Positions 16,555-25,266 of a stretch of DNA of 64,000 bases are shown here, in pieces (position 1 is the first letter of the stretch; every line of letters begins with the position of its first letter). Source of the stretch: Luteolibacter rhizosphaerae. Its GTDB lineage: Bacteria; Verrucomicrobiota; Verrucomicrobiia; Verrucomicrobiales; Akkermansiaceae. Below the pieces are notes generated by a model, which was not told the origin of the DNA, made no database searches, and saw only the letters and a list, made by a program, of their open reading frames with translations. Location: assembly GCF_025950095.1 (NCBI RefSeq), contig NZ_JAPDDR010000004.1, positions 372,001 through 436,000 of the forward strand. The letters run 5' to 3'. The translations under genes and the position numbers were made by a program.

Positions 16555-17307
16555 TTACAGCCGCAGGACCAGCTTCTTCGGCGGGGCCGTGCCGCTGCGT
16601 TCTTCCGCCCATCCCTTGGATGCGGTCAGGTCGCTCTTCCAGCTATGGATGCGGCCACCCGGCCCATTCGTCCCCGAGCCCTTGCGCCAGCCGGAGGCAT
16701 TCCGTTGGTGCCACCAGAGGTCCACGGCCTTGCAGTCCATCCTGAGCGTGAGCCCGTATTCCCGTGCTTCCTCGAGAGTACAAAGAGGTGAGTGTGCGCT
16801 TTCGTGATTCTCACTCTCACTCTTCTCTCGTCTATTCTTCTCTCCTCTCTTCGGGGTGTCAGCAGAAGCATCCGGTGATGGGTCAGTCGATCGCGTGCCC
16901 TTGCGGTCCGGTTTCTCAAGAGGCGGTGGCATCATCGGCTTGCCCTTGTTCTCCGGCACTTCGGCCTCGTAGTCGTCCATCCAGGGCAGCCTGCCCGCGG
17001 AGCGCACGGTCCAGGCATGGACCATGGTGCGGTTCAGGTTCGCCCACTCGCGCACTTCCCACCAGGTGCCACGCGGGACCAGCCAGCCGGACTCCGGATC
17101 GGTCATCCGTTCCCACAGCTTCTCGTCCGGGCAATCGACATCGCAGATTGCTCCCAGCTTGGCCGGATGCAGGCGGAAGATCCATTGCCGCCGTGCCTGC
17201 GCATGTCCCCACAGGTTATACAAAGCCCGGAAGGCCTGTGCTCCTCCAATCGCCCGGCTCAGCAGGCGGAACTTCCAATGGTGAATCAAATCCGGCTCCA
17301 CAATCAT
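16555..17307 (-). CDS. Hypothetical protein resembling phage replisome-organiser-type proteins
   Basis: A protein of 250 residues from the ATG at 17307, which follows a purine-rich AAGGGAAAG stretch. An upstream in-frame ATG at 17433 adds 42 residues that do not look like the rest. The N-terminal half (FRLLSRAIGGAQAFRALYNLW...GAICDV) resembles winged-helix-type starts seen in phage replication proteins, a central Lys/Glu/Ser-rich low-complexity linker follows, and the C-terminal WWHQRNASGWRKGSG...IHSWKSDL resembles the end of replisome-organiser or DnaT-like phage proteins. No other phage gene is nearby, so it may be a remnant or a domesticated gene. Confidence 0.5.
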   Translation of the reverse strand: MIVEPDLIHHWKFRLLSRAIGGAQAFRALYNLWGHAQARRQWIFRLHPAKLGAICDVDCPDEKLWERMTDPESGWLVPRGTWWEVREWANLNRTMVHAWTVRSAGRLPWMDDYEAEVPENKGKPMMPPPLEKPDRKGTRSTDPSPDASADTPKRGEKNRREKSESENHESAHSPLCTLEEAREYGLTLRMDCKAVDLWWHQRNASGWRKGSGTNGPGGRIHSWKSDLTASKGWAEERSGTAPPKKLVLRL

Positions 17308-17543
17308 CGTCTTCTTTCCCTTTCTCCCTTGCTCATGACCATCGGGAGACGGATCCGCGGATGCATCACGCGACCACTCCCGCCATCCCTCGACGGAGAA
17401 TCCACACCCCATTGGTGCGGGCATCCTTGCCACCTCCGTCGTATCTCCAGATTAACAGGGAAGCGCCAATTTTGGCTACCGGGAGCGCTAGGCTTTTAGC
17501 AAGGAAGTGGCCGGCAAGGCCGACTTTTTTCGCTTCGGCAGGC

Positions 17544-17563
17544 GGTGTAACCATCGCGCCTAC
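17544..17563. repeat. Terminal fragment of the palindromic dispersed repeat
   Basis: This segment (GGTGTAACCATCGCGCCTAC) matches the right end of the complete element at 18554-18629 at 17 of 20 positions. It includes the stop codon (TAG on the minus strand) of the exported protein gene that starts at 18489. Confidence 0.7.
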
Positions 17564-18489
17564 TTTACCGGGGTCCATTCAAGGAACTTCTCCCCGGATA
17601 CCGCCTGAAGCGAGAGCCCGAGGGCTTCTGCGATCGCTCCCGAAGCTTCGCGTTCGATCAGGTCGCCCGAGTTTCTCAGCACCACGTGGTAGCGCGCGCT
17701 TCCGGCATCGCTGCCGGTGGACCAGATCTCCGGGTCGAAGCCGCTCACCTTCTTCTCCCTGCCGAGCTCCTTCCATTCCGCAGCCTTCGCCAGCGCGGCG
17801 GCCTTGTCGGGGAAGGTCCCGGCTCTCAGGTAGATGGGCTCCTTCGTCCGATGTGCCCGCACCTGCAGGGTGAGCGCGCTTCCCACGCAGGCCCAGTGGG
17901 ACTCGCCATCGCCCAGATCCTCGTCGTGCTTGGAGAGCTTCAGGTAGATCTCGCTGCCTTGGTCGTTCACTTCCAACACGGTCACCGGGGTCTCTTCCAA
18001 GCGGCCGCCGAAGATTTCGCCGACAACCTGTGCCCGGGCGAAGAGGGTCATCGTTTCGCCGAAGGTGACCGACTGGTCATCGCTGACGGCGAAGCCTTCG
18101 AGGTCCGCCGGGCTCCTGCTGTCGCTTAGCAGGGGATAGCGCGCCAGCACATCGCCAAGACCGAGCTCCTTGTCCTGATGCTTCACCTCCACGGTGACCT
18201 TAGGCTGCGTGGCGGGATCCTCGTGCTCGGGATCGATCATGCGCTTCGCATCCGTCAGCAGCACCTGCTTCAGGTTCTTGCCCGTGGCCTTCGAGCGCTC
18301 TTCCAAGAAAACCTTGGTGTTGCTGTTGTAGTAGCTCCCCAAGTTGTCGAACTCGCTGCGCAGCACGGCATAGTTGTCCGCATTCGCACCCAGCAGGCGC
18401 TCGTCGATGACCACGACATCCGGAGGAGTGGCCCCGGCACCGGTGATCCATAAACCCCAAGCCATGCATCCCGCCAGAAAGCGCTTCAT
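17560..18489 (-). CDS. Exported protein of unknown function with SPOR-like C-terminal region
   Basis: A protein of 309 residues from the ATG at 18489, followed by a signal peptide (KRFLAGCMAWGLWITGAGA). Longer upstream extension in the same frame would pass through the palindromic repeat and is unlikely. The mature N-terminal half is mixed helix and charge; the C-terminal part has IYLRAGTFPDKAAALAKAAEW and RYHVVLRNSG, which look like two beta-alpha units of a SPOR-type (peptidoglycan-binding) fold, but this is only a pattern resemblance. The stop codon TAG lies inside the dispersed-repeat fragment at 17544-17563. Confidence 0.65.
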   Translation of the reverse strand: MKRFLAGCMAWGLWITGAGATPPDVVVIDERLLGANADNYAVLRSEFDNLGSYYNSNTKVFLEERSKATGKNLKQVLLTDAKRMIDPEHEDPATQPKVTVEVKHQDKELGLGDVLARYPLLSDSRSPADLEGFAVSDDQSVTFGETMTLFARAQVVGEIFGGRLEETPVTVLEVNDQGSEIYLKLSKHDEDLGDGESHWACVGSALTLQVRAHRTKEPIYLRAGTFPDKAAALAKAAEWKELGREKKVSGFDPEIWSTGSDAGSARYHVVLRNSGDLIEREASGAIAEALGLSLQAVSGEKFLEWTPVK

Positions 18490-18553
18490 CCTGTGATCAG
18501 AGCACAAGCCGGGAGATGTGCAATCCGGCGGTGTGGATATGCCTTCGATCAAG

Positions 18554-18629
18554 GTAGGCGCGCTTGTGAAAGCGCGAAGGGAGTAGCGGGAACCACCCTT
18601 GCTTCCCGCGGTGTCACCACCGCGTCTAC
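18554..18629. repeat. Complete palindromic dispersed repeat (REP/BIME-like)
   Basis: A 76-base element bounded by inverted ends GTAGGCGCG (18554-18562) and CGCGTCTAC (18621-18629). Inside are three hairpins: GCGCGCTTGTGAAAGCGCG near the left, GCGGGAA...TTCCCGC in the centre, and CGCGGTGTCACCACCGCG at the right. Fragments of the right end occur at 17544-17563 and 31947-31966. The short size and nested palindromes fit a REP-type element, probably a non-autonomous one moved in trans. Confidence 0.8.
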
Positions 18630-18667
18630 GTCGATATGGCAAGGTCCCGGCCAGTCGCCTGAGGTAG

Positions 18668-19696
18668 TCAAATCGCCTGCACCTGCTTCAGGCCTTCCGC
18701 GATGTGAGGATTCACCTTGTGCTCGTAGGTCTCCATGCCCACGCGGATCGCGTTGCGCACGGCCACTGCGGTCGAGCCGCCGTGGGCGATGATCACCACG
18801 CCATTCACGCCGAGCAGGGGACTGCCGCCGTAGGACTCCGCGCTGGCGCGCTCCTTCAGCGCCATGAAGGCGCCCTTTGAAATCTTCGCTCCGAGCATCC
18901 GGATCGGGCTGCTCTTCAGCTCCGCCTTCAGCCACTTGAACATCGCCTTGGCCGTCGCCTCGCAGGACTTCAGCACCACGTTGCCGGTGAAGCCGTCGCA
19001 GAGCACCACATCCAGCTTCGTCTCGAAGAGGTCGTGGCCTTCCACGTTCCCCACGAATTCGAAGGGAGCCTTGCCGCTGTCCGCGAACTGCTTGAGCAGC
19101 GCGAAAGTTTCCTTGGTGAAGGTCGTGCCCTTCTCGTCTTCCTCGCCGTTCGACATCAGGCCGACGCGGGGTTGCTTCACGCCCAGCACGCCGCGGGCGA
19201 AGGCGCTGCCCATGATGGCATAAACCAGCAGGTGCTCCGGCTTGGCTTCCGGGTTCGCACCCGCATCCAGCAGGTGGCACACGCCGTGTTCGTTCGGCAG
19301 ACCGGAGGCGATGCCCGCGCGATCCACGCCTTCGATCAGTCGAAGCTTGATGGTGGCGGAGGCCACGGCGGCTCCCGTGTTCCCGGCGGAGACGAAGGCA
19401 TGTGCCTCGCCCGACTTCACCAAGTCCATCGCCACATTGATGGACGACTTCTTCTTGCCGCGCACCGCCTTCGCCCCGGATTCCGCCATGCCGACGGTCT
19501 CCGGCGCGTGGACGATCTCCACCCGCGGATCGGAGAGGGAGAGTCCCTGTGCCGCACACTCGGCCTTCACGGCCGTCTCATCGCCCACCAGGAAGATCTT
19601 CTCGATCTTCGGGTAGAGTTGCAGCGCTTCCTTCGCCCCGCCGATATTCACGGCAGGGGCGTGGTCGCCACCCATGGCATCGAGTGCTACTTTCAT
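18668..19696 (-). CDS. plsX: Phosphate acyltransferase PlsX
   Basis: A protein of 342 residues from the ATG at 19696, whose product starts MKVALDAMGGDHAP, the textbook PlsX N-terminus. Further family segments are SAGNTGAAVA, ARGVLGV, GLMSNGEED-KGT, GNVEGHDLF and VLCDGFTGNVVLK. PlsX makes acyl-phosphate from acyl-ACP for phospholipid synthesis with PlsY. It follows yceD-rpmF, the conserved bacterial yceD-rpmF-plsX order. The fabH gene usually found next is not here; an exported protein gene and a palindromic repeat follow. Confidence 0.97.
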   Translation of the reverse strand: MKVALDAMGGDHAPAVNIGGAKEALQLYPKIEKIFLVGDETAVKAECAAQGLSLSDPRVEIVHAPETVGMAESGAKAVRGKKKSSINVAMDLVKSGEAHAFVSAGNTGAAVASATIKLRLIEGVDRAGIASGLPNEHGVCHLLDAGANPEAKPEHLLVYAIMGSAFARGVLGVKQPRVGLMSNGEEDEKGTTFTKETFALLKQFADSGKAPFEFVGNVEGHDLFETKLDVVLCDGFTGNVVLKSCEATAKAMFKWLKAELKSSPIRMLGAKISKGAFMALKERASAESYGGSPLLGVNGVVIIAHGGSTAVAVRNAIRVGMETYEHKVNPHIAEGLKQVQAI

Positions 19697-19784
19697 GGCG
19701 GGCAGGTCGCAGGCACCGGGCACAAGAAATCACCGGGCCGGACGAACCGGCACGGCGATCTTGAGAAATCCGGTGCGGGGCGCT

Positions 19785-19967
19785 TTAGAGCGCATCCACT
19801 TCAATCACCTTGCGACCGGCATAGTAGCCGCAGGACGGGCAGGCGATGTGCGAAGGCACGCGGCTGCTGCACTCCGGGCAGGTCTTGAAAATCGGTGCGC
19901 GCCAGCGATTGGCGCCGCGGCGCATCTTCTGCCGGCTTTTGGACTGACGGCGCTTTGGTACGGCCAT
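19785..19967 (-). CDS. rpmF: 50S ribosomal protein L32
   Basis: A protein of 60 residues with the L32 start MAVPKRRQSKSRQKMRR and the zinc-binding cysteine pairs CPECSSR and CPSCGYYAGR of the zinc-type L32. It belongs to the large ribosomal subunit near the peptidyl-transferase exit region. It lies 14 bases downstream of yceD, with plsX 88 bases further. The presence of all four cysteines marks this as the zinc-dependent form. Confidence 0.98.
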   Translation of the reverse strand: MAVPKRRQSKSRQKMRRGANRWRAPIFKTCPECSSRVPSHIACPSCGYYAGRKVIEVDAL

Positions 19968-19981
19968 GGCGGTAAGAGAAT

Positions 19982-20488
19982 TTAGCGTTCGGAATCGAGG
20001 TTATCCAGTGCGTCGAGGGCGGCCCAGCGGTCGTCCCCCGTCGCGCGGGGGCGGGTCTCTACCGTATCCCCGTCCGGTTTGTCTACTGCCAAATAGCGGG
20101 GATCGATCTCACAATGCATCGGTTCGTCCGCCTCATCGCAGCGCGGGTGATCCGGGATCTCCAGCAGGATCTCCTCCCGCAGGGCTTCGGTCACATCCAT
20201 AGGTCCTTCCTGCTCAATCTCTACCGAGACATTCGCCGGGTCCACCCGAAGGGTCTTCGTGAAGGGGTGAATGGTCCGCACGCAGGTCAGTTCAAAGGGG
20301 GCGGAAAGACTGCCGGTGAGCAATAATTCGGAGGCGAAACGTTGCACCCGCAGCTCGTAGACCAGCGGGCCGACGGGCTTCGAGGGATCGTGCTCCGGCA
20401 GATCGAAAAGTTCGGGCGACAGCTCGCCGCTGAAGTCCTTGCCTTCTTCCGGCAGGGTGGCGAGGTCGATGATGAGGCGCTCTTGCAT
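19982..20488 (-). CDS. yceD: YceD family protein (DUF177)
   Basis: A protein of 168 residues from the ATG at 20488 (MQERLIIDLATLPEEG); an earlier ATG at 20533 adds 15 residues. The family pattern is visible: LPEEGKDFSGEL in the N-terminal part, a strand with FELTCVRTIHPF where YceD proteins keep a C-x(n)-R segment, and the C-terminal stretch ending DDRWAALDALDNLDSER, the usual P/D-RWAAL ending. YceD is implicated in 23S rRNA maturation or accumulation together with YceF-type partners. It is the first gene of the yceD-rpmF-plsX cluster. Confidence 0.9.
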   Translation of the reverse strand: MQERLIIDLATLPEEGKDFSGELSPELFDLPEHDPSKPVGPLVYELRVQRFASELLLTGSLSAPFELTCVRTIHPFTKTLRVDPANVSVEIEQEGPMDVTEALREEILLEIPDHPRCDEADEPMHCEIDPRYLAVDKPDGDTVETRPRATGDDRWAALDALDNLDSER

Positions 20489-20622
20489 CGGACGGGCAGC
20501 GTGGTGGATTGTGCCGAGGATTTCAACCGGCATCCGGTGCGGTGCAACGGGAAATGAGAACGCTGCTTCCCCGCATGCCCGTGGGAGCGATTATTTCGGA
20601 TCAGCGAAGGACCCGGCTTGCC

Positions 20623-20628
20623 GGGGAG
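20623..20628 (+). promoter_or_regulatory. Shine-Dalgarno site deciding the start of the downstream gene
   Basis: GGGGAG lies six bases before the ATG at 20635. The alternative ATG at 20674 has no upstream purine-rich stretch. Most genes in this window have poor Shine-Dalgarno matches, which makes this one informative. Confidence 0.5.
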
Positions 20629-20634
20629 TCCCTT

Positions 20635-21801
20635 ATGATATCAAGATCTGGTCCGTTCGTCCGGTCCCGCCCCATGTTCGCGCTTGCCCAGTTCGCCGCC
20701 CGGTTATGCTTGCCGCTTGTCCTCGCCGTCGATCCCTTCGACGCGAGACTGCCTGTTCCACCGACTGGGGCGGAGTTCGACCGAAAGCTGGAGGAGTCCA
20801 AGCAGGAGGCGGTCCGGCTCTACCCTGCCTTGGCCGATCCCAATTCGATCTTCTCGCGGGCGGTCGCGGAGGCCGAGAAGCAGGGACGGCGGAGTGCTCC
20901 CAAGGACTTCGATTGGCCTCGCTATCCCTTGAACGTCGCCCGAAGCACCGCTCTGAAGTTACGCATCCGCTCTCCGCACGACCCCGTCTTCAATGAAGTG
21001 GTTCCCACCTTCACCACCAGGCAGGGGGCTAGTTACTCCCAGCTCACGGTGAAGAAGATCCGGCGCGACGGGATCGAGGTGGTCCATGCAGGTGGCACGG
21101 CATTCATCCCGATCTCCGACCTCACCGATCCGCAGCGGGACAAATACAACACCCGCTGGGATACGGAGATGATCCAGCCCGGATCGATCATCCCAAATGT
21201 CGAATCGGCTGCCCGAAAGCGCGATGAGGAGATCCATCTCCATTATCGGACCCGGCTCGACATGCACCGGACCTTCAGCGCCAAGTCGAAGTTCGATTTT
21301 GAGCGGCTATTCTTGGAGCAGAGTCGGGATCTTTCGCTCACCGATGTGATCGCGACTCATCGCGATCGCTACATCTTCCGGCTCTATGAACTCGCAATGG
21401 TGGCGGAGGAGGCCGGAAACAAGGAAGCCTTGGAGAGGATCGATCGGGAATTGCGCGCGCCGCTTCCCGCGAAGACCCAAGTGATTCTCGCCGATCTCGA
21501 AGAGAAGATAAAGGTTCGCCGGGCAAGTTGCGACGTGCTTAGAACTCTCCTTGATGGAAAGAGGTGCGAACTTCTTAAAGACGGTGAGGTCTTGCTCTCC
21601 GGAGTCCGGAAAGACGGCAAGCTCGACCGCGGCGGCCTTGAGATCCTCTCGCCCGACCACATCCGGGTCACTCGCAACCATAACAACATGCATTCCCGCT
21701 GGGTTTTCAAGGTCGATGTCGCCACCGGTAACACGACTTTTGTGCCCGGAGCCGGTATCAACGAGGGGGAGGGGACCATGACCTTTCGCATCGGCGGCTA
21801 G
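20635..21801 (+). CDS. Exported protein of unknown function
   Basis: A protein of 388 residues from the ATG at 20635. The start region ISRSGPFVRSRPMFAL leads into a signal-peptide-like stretch LARLCLPLVLA-type; a start at the ATG at 20674 would also leave a signal peptide (MFALAQFAARLCLPLVLAV). The middle has a beta-type segment ASYSQLTVKKIRRDGIEVVHAGGTAFIPISDL, which resembles SH3-like barrels common in verrucomicrobial exported proteins, followed by a helical region (about 210-320) and a C-terminal beta segment (LDGKRCELLKDGEVLLSG). No enzyme motif is seen. It is divergent from yceD. Confidence 0.7.
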   Translation: MISRSGPFVRSRPMFALAQFAARLCLPLVLAVDPFDARLPVPPTGAEFDRKLEESKQEAVRLYPALADPNSIFSRAVAEAEKQGRRSAPKDFDWPRYPLNVARSTALKLRIRSPHDPVFNEVVPTFTTRQGASYSQLTVKKIRRDGIEVVHAGGTAFIPISDLTDPQRDKYNTRWDTEMIQPGSIIPNVESAARKRDEEIHLHYRTRLDMHRTFSAKSKFDFERLFLEQSRDLSLTDVIATHRDRYIFRLYELAMVAEEAGNKEALERIDRELRAPLPAKTQVILADLEEKIKVRRASCDVLRTLLDGKRCELLKDGEVLLSGVRKDGKLDRGGLEILSPDHIRVTRNHNNMHSRWVFKVDVATGNTTFVPGAGINEGEGTMTFRIGG

Positions 21802-21870
21802 TCGGCCGCCTGCCGTGCAAATCGATTGAGCGCTTGTTGAAATCGCTGCTAGATTCACCCTGACTATACG

Positions 21871-22488
21871 GTGTCCGGATTCCCGCCAGCCCAGATCATC
21901 CCGCCGCAGGTGCTTCTCGGTGCCTATGCCCAAGGCGTTTTCCCGATGGCAGACCAGGGCGAACTCACCTGGTTCTCCCCGCTGATGCGCGGTATCATCC
22001 CGCTCGATGGCGGCTTTCACGTCCCGCACGGGCTGAGGCGGGTGATGAAGAAGCAACCCTTTACCGTAAAGTGGGATAGCGACTTCCGCGGCACCATGCA
22101 GGGCTGTGCCAACCGTGACCGGACATGGATCGACACCACCATCCTGGAGAGCTACTGCCTGCTCCATCGCCTCGGCTACGCCCACTCCGTGGAGTGCCAT
22201 GACGAGGAGGGTCTACAGGGCGGGCTCTACGGTGTCGCGTTGGGCCGGGCCTTCTTCGGCGAGAGCATGTTTTCCCGCAAGACGGACGCCTCCAAGATCG
22301 CGCTCGTTGCCTTGGTGGAAGAACTCCGGGCCCGCGGCTTCATCTTGCTGGACACGCAATGGCTCACGGATCATCTCCGTCGTCTGGGCGGACAGGAGAT
22401 CCCGCGGGACGAATACCAGCGCCGCCTGAAGGTCGCCGTTGGCGATCAGGGCAGTTCCTTCCATCCGCCCGTGCTGGGGCCGGAGTGA
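21871..22488 (+). CDS. aat: Leucyl/phenylalanyl-tRNA--protein transferase
   Basis: A protein of 205 residues starting at GTG (21871). Family motifs are visible: LLGAYAQGVFPMAD, WFSPLMRGIIPLD (the Aat W-S/W-P pattern), WIDTTILESYCLLHRLGYAHSVECHD, GGLYGVALGRAFFGESMFS, ASKIALVALVEELRARGF and the end LDTQWLTDHLRRLGGQEIPR. The enzyme adds Leu or Phe to N-terminal Arg or Lys of proteins, marking them for ClpSAP degradation in the N-degron pathway. It is slightly shorter than E. coli Aat. The first codon is fixed by family alignment. Confidence 0.96.
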   Translation: MSGFPPAQIIPPQVLLGAYAQGVFPMADQGELTWFSPLMRGIIPLDGGFHVPHGLRRVMKKQPFTVKWDSDFRGTMQGCANRDRTWIDTTILESYCLLHRLGYAHSVECHDEEGLQGGLYGVALGRAFFGESMFSRKTDASKIALVALVEELRARGFILLDTQWLTDHLRRLGGQEIPRDEYQRRLKVAVGDQGSSFHPPVLGPE

Positions 22489-22528
22489 GCTTCTGAGCCC
22501 CTGCCGGGACCTTGCACCGCTCCCGGGT

Positions 22529-23917
22529 CTACCAACGCGCGTCCGCGGAGCGCAGTTCCTCCAGCTCCGGGTCGTAGAGGTTGAACTCGATGCGCGTGAA
22601 GGCCTTCAGGTCGAAGTCCACTTGGCCGAAGGCTTGGGCATAGCCTTTGAGTCGCCCGTTCTCCGCGCTCTCGAGGCGGAAGGTGACCCGCGAGCCATCG
22701 GTGAACCAAGCCCGCACGTCGCCGGTGTAGCGCTTCGGCTTCTCGTAGAGGCCCAGCGTGTAGTCATCCCGCTCCTTCTTGCCGCGCAGGGGGAAGGACC
22801 GCAGCCGGGAAACCGGTAGCTCCATATCGCCGAACTGGGTCTTCAACTGCACCTTGCCGCCTTCGATGCCCTTCATCTCGCCCTCGATGTGGTCGTTGTT
22901 TCGCAGGCGGATGCGGGTGGGGTCCGGTTCAGGCTCCTCGGCCTTCGGTGCGTCCTCGTCCATTTCGTCCAGGAAGCCATCGTCCGGAATCTCGGCCTTT
23001 CCTTCCACGGTACCGTCCCACGAGTTCACTTCGATGCGGGAGAAGCGCAGGGAGTTGTCGTTCCCTTCGAAATGGATACCCCCGCCCATCGCCCCCACCT
23101 GAGGCTCGGGATCGGTCCAATCCGCCGCGATCCGCCCGTTCACCATCAAGCGGATCAGGCCGGTCTTGCGGTCCACCAGCAGCTCCACCCGGATTTTCTC
23201 GCGGCTGCGGAATTCGGGGATCTGGATCGAGGGGCCCAAGGCGGCGGGGCTATTGCGCGAGGTGCTCTTGCGCAGCTCGAAGTAGTGGCCGTTGGTCATC
23301 AGGACATAGCAGTTGTCCGGATTACTCGAAAGAATGTCGTCGCTGCAAAAGATGAAGCGGAAGCGCGGCTGCGAGCGCCAGGCCATGTCGAAGGCGAAGT
23401 GGATCTTCTGCGGCAGCTCCAGCTCGCGGGCGATCATGGAGGACTTCTTCGGGCGGAGCTGGTTGTCCTCGTAGAGCCAGGAGTCCGGGCTCGATTGCGT
23501 CCAACCCTCCAGCCCGGTGGGGCCGGCGTAGATCAGTTCCGGGCGGTTCTGGATATCCAGCGTGTCCACCATGCTGCGGCGCAGCTTCATCTCGCCGCCA
23601 TACCAGGTGCGCAGGGAGATTTCCTTGTCGGTCACGCCGCTCAGTTCCCCGCGCAGCGTATCGCCATTGCTCAGCAGGGCGCTGGCGATGTGATCGCCGG
23701 TGAAGTCCCCGCGATGCGGCGGCAGCGTGAGCTCCAGGATATGATCCAGCTTCAGCGGCACCGGCCTGGCCAGGAAGTCCGCCGAGAAGCTTGCACGGTC
23801 CGTGCCGATGTCTAACAGGGTGCCCTTGAACTGGCTGCCATCCGTGCAGCGCACTTCGGAGACGGGTGCCGCGTGCAGCAGGGCAGGCAGCAAAAGGAGA
23901 AGGAGGGGCGTTTTCAT
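22529..23917 (-). CDS. Exported jelly-roll protein flanked by beta repeats (paralogue C)
   Basis: A protein of 462 residues with a clear signal peptide (KTPLLLLLLPALLHAAP). Two repeat units of about 45 residues follow (SEVRCTDGSQFKGTLLDI and ASALLSNGDTLRGELSGV), then a LamG-like jelly roll of roughly 220 residues (about 110-335) with the tell-tale VDRKTGLIRLMVNGRIA, then two more units (IRLRNNDHIEGEMKG and VRAWFTDGSRVTFRLES). The unit pattern NGD-x-h-x-G-x-h resembles the small barrel preceding DUF481-type outer membrane proteins. It is the last gene of the six-gene operon and overlaps the previous gene by four bases. Confidence 0.8.
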   Translation of the reverse strand: MKTPLLLLLLPALLHAAPVSEVRCTDGSQFKGTLLDIGTDRASFSADFLARPVPLKLDHILELTLPPHRGDFTGDHIASALLSNGDTLRGELSGVTDKEISLRTWYGGEMKLRRSMVDTLDIQNRPELIYAGPTGLEGWTQSSPDSWLYEDNQLRPKKSSMIARELELPQKIHFAFDMAWRSQPRFRFIFCSDDILSSNPDNCYVLMTNGHYFELRKSTSRNSPAALGPSIQIPEFRSREKIRVELLVDRKTGLIRLMVNGRIAADWTDPEPQVGAMGGGIHFEGNDNSLRFSRIEVNSWDGTVEGKAEIPDDGFLDEMDEDAPKAEEPEPDPTRIRLRNNDHIEGEMKGIEGGKVQLKTQFGDMELPVSRLRSFPLRGKKERDDYTLGLYEKPKRYTGDVRAWFTDGSRVTFRLESAENGRLKGYAQAFGQVDFDLKAFTRIEFNLYDPELEELRSADARW

Positions 23918-25266
23918 TCTTCCTCGGCTTCCTCCGGTTCGGGTTCTTCGGGTTCCTCCACCACCGGCTTGCGATCGAGGCGGGCCACGGCTTCCCGCTT
24001 CACTTCCAGCTCCCCGAGCAAGGGGTGGGTCACCTTGAAATGATCATCCGCGAACTCGCAGGCGGCGATGGAAAGGGAAGCACGAAGCCGCAGGTCCAGC
24101 TTGAGCGGAGCGGCCTTCGCCGTCGCCTGATCCGGCTTGCGGGCGAAGAAGAGCGTGGAGATCTCGGAGGTGTGCAGCTCCACCGGCTCCGGATAGTGCG
24201 GGCTCTTGTAGAGCACCTTGTCATCCTTCAGCCCCAGGATTTCTCCGGTGCTGCGGTCTGATGTCCGCGTGATCACCACGTCCTTGGTTTCGTCGCCCCT
24301 CGTCTCGCTGCGATGGCGGTCCGCGGAGGCATCCCATTCGCGGATCTCCAGATCCTGCACCGTCATGATCTCGTCGCCTGCGATCTTGCTGTAGAACATC
24401 AGTCCCTGCCCGGCAGGCGTCTCCTTCATGGGGTCGGCATATTTGCCTTCCGGCTGGCCGTTCACGTAGAGGTGGACCAGCGACAGCTTGCGATCCACCC
24501 GCAGCTCGATCTCGATCTGGGAATCGCTGAAGTCCGCGGGATCCATCCGCAGCGAGTGCATGTCCTTGTTCGGATACGAATCGCCGCGGATCTGCCGCTT
24601 GAGTTGCAAGCCGGAGCCATCGAAGGACAGGTGATAGCGATCCGTCCTGCCCGTGGTCTCCATCAGATCATCGGCGAAGAAAATCTGGATGTTCGGCGTG
24701 TTCCGCCACGCGAGCCTGAACTTGATGGCATAGGAGCCGGGAGTCTCGAAGCGTCGCGCCAGCGTACCGTTGCCATCCGTCACGAACATGTTGCCGTCGA
24801 AGCGCCAACCGTTGCGGATGGTCCAGCCATTGTCGCTCTGCGGGCCCTTGTAGATGGTCTTCCGCGGCTTCACGCCGAGCTGCACGGTGCCGACGAGAGG
24901 GCGGGGGATATCGAGATCTCCGGCGAAGGCGGTGTGGACCTGCACGGAATCCCCGTCCACGGCCTTCAGATCACAGGCGAATTGATCGCCATTCGCGAGC
25001 ACCAGCATGGCGTCGTGCTCGTCGGGGATCGAGGTCTTCGGAGTGGAGAACTCCACCCGCTTGATCCCCTCCGGCCGGAGGTGGAAGGGTTCGAAGGAGA
25101 GGGGACTTTCGAGCGACAGTTCGCCGGCGGGATTCATCGCCGTGACCGTGCCGGAGAGACGCGAGCCTTCATTCAGGATCACGTCGTCCGCGAGGGCGGT
25201 CGCGGCCAGGATCGGAAAGATGATGTAGGGGAAGCGGTGCACGGAGGGGAGGGGCTCAGAGGTCAT
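23914..25266 (-). CDS. Exported jelly-roll protein flanked by beta repeats (paralogue B)
   Basis: A protein of 450 residues from the ATG at 25266, preceding an atypical signal peptide (HRFPYIIFPILAATALA). The layout equals that of its neighbours: two NGD-type units (VILNEGSRLSGTVTAM, LVLANGDQFACDLKAV), a jelly roll with VDRKLSLVHLYVNGQPEG, and two C-terminal units (ITRTSDRSTGEILGL and a degenerate fourth), ending in a Glu-rich tail of about 15 acidic residues. Its start overlaps the end of the previous gene by 11 bases, and its stop overlaps the next start in an ATGA. It is the middle copy of three paralogues. Confidence 0.8.
   Translation of the reverse strand: MTSEPLPSVHRFPYIIFPILAATALADDVILNEGSRLSGTVTAMNPAGELSLESPLSFEPFHLRPEGIKRVEFSTPKTSIPDEHDAMLVLANGDQFACDLKAVDGDSVQVHTAFAGDLDIPRPLVGTVQLGVKPRKTIYKGPQSDNGWTIRNGWRFDGNMFVTDGNGTLARRFETPGSYAIKFRLAWRNTPNIQIFFADDLMETTGRTDRYHLSFDGSGLQLKRQIRGDSYPNKDMHSLRMDPADFSDSQIEIELRVDRKLSLVHLYVNGQPEGKYADPMKETPAGQGLMFYSKIAGDEIMTVQDLEIREWDASADRHRSETRGDETKDVVITRTSDRSTGEILGLKDDKVLYKSPHYPEPVELHTSEISTLFFARKPDQATAKAAPLKLDLRLRASLSIAACEFADDHFKVTHPLLGELEVKREAVARLDRKPVVEEPEEPEPEEAEEE

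Noticed and set aside
17507-17530. A hairpin followed by TTTTTT on the plus strand
   Set aside because: The stem is only about five pairs and no plus-strand gene ends before it, so a terminator call is unsupported.
17366-17578. A small minus-strand open frame of 70 codons
   Set aside because: It runs through the fragment of a palindromic repeat and overlaps the end of the neighbouring gene; no independent support.
22497-22510. A short copy of the CCTGCCGGGAC palindrome after the aat gene
   Set aside because: Only about 14 bases match, so it is noted as a possible fragment but not annotated as a repeat copy.
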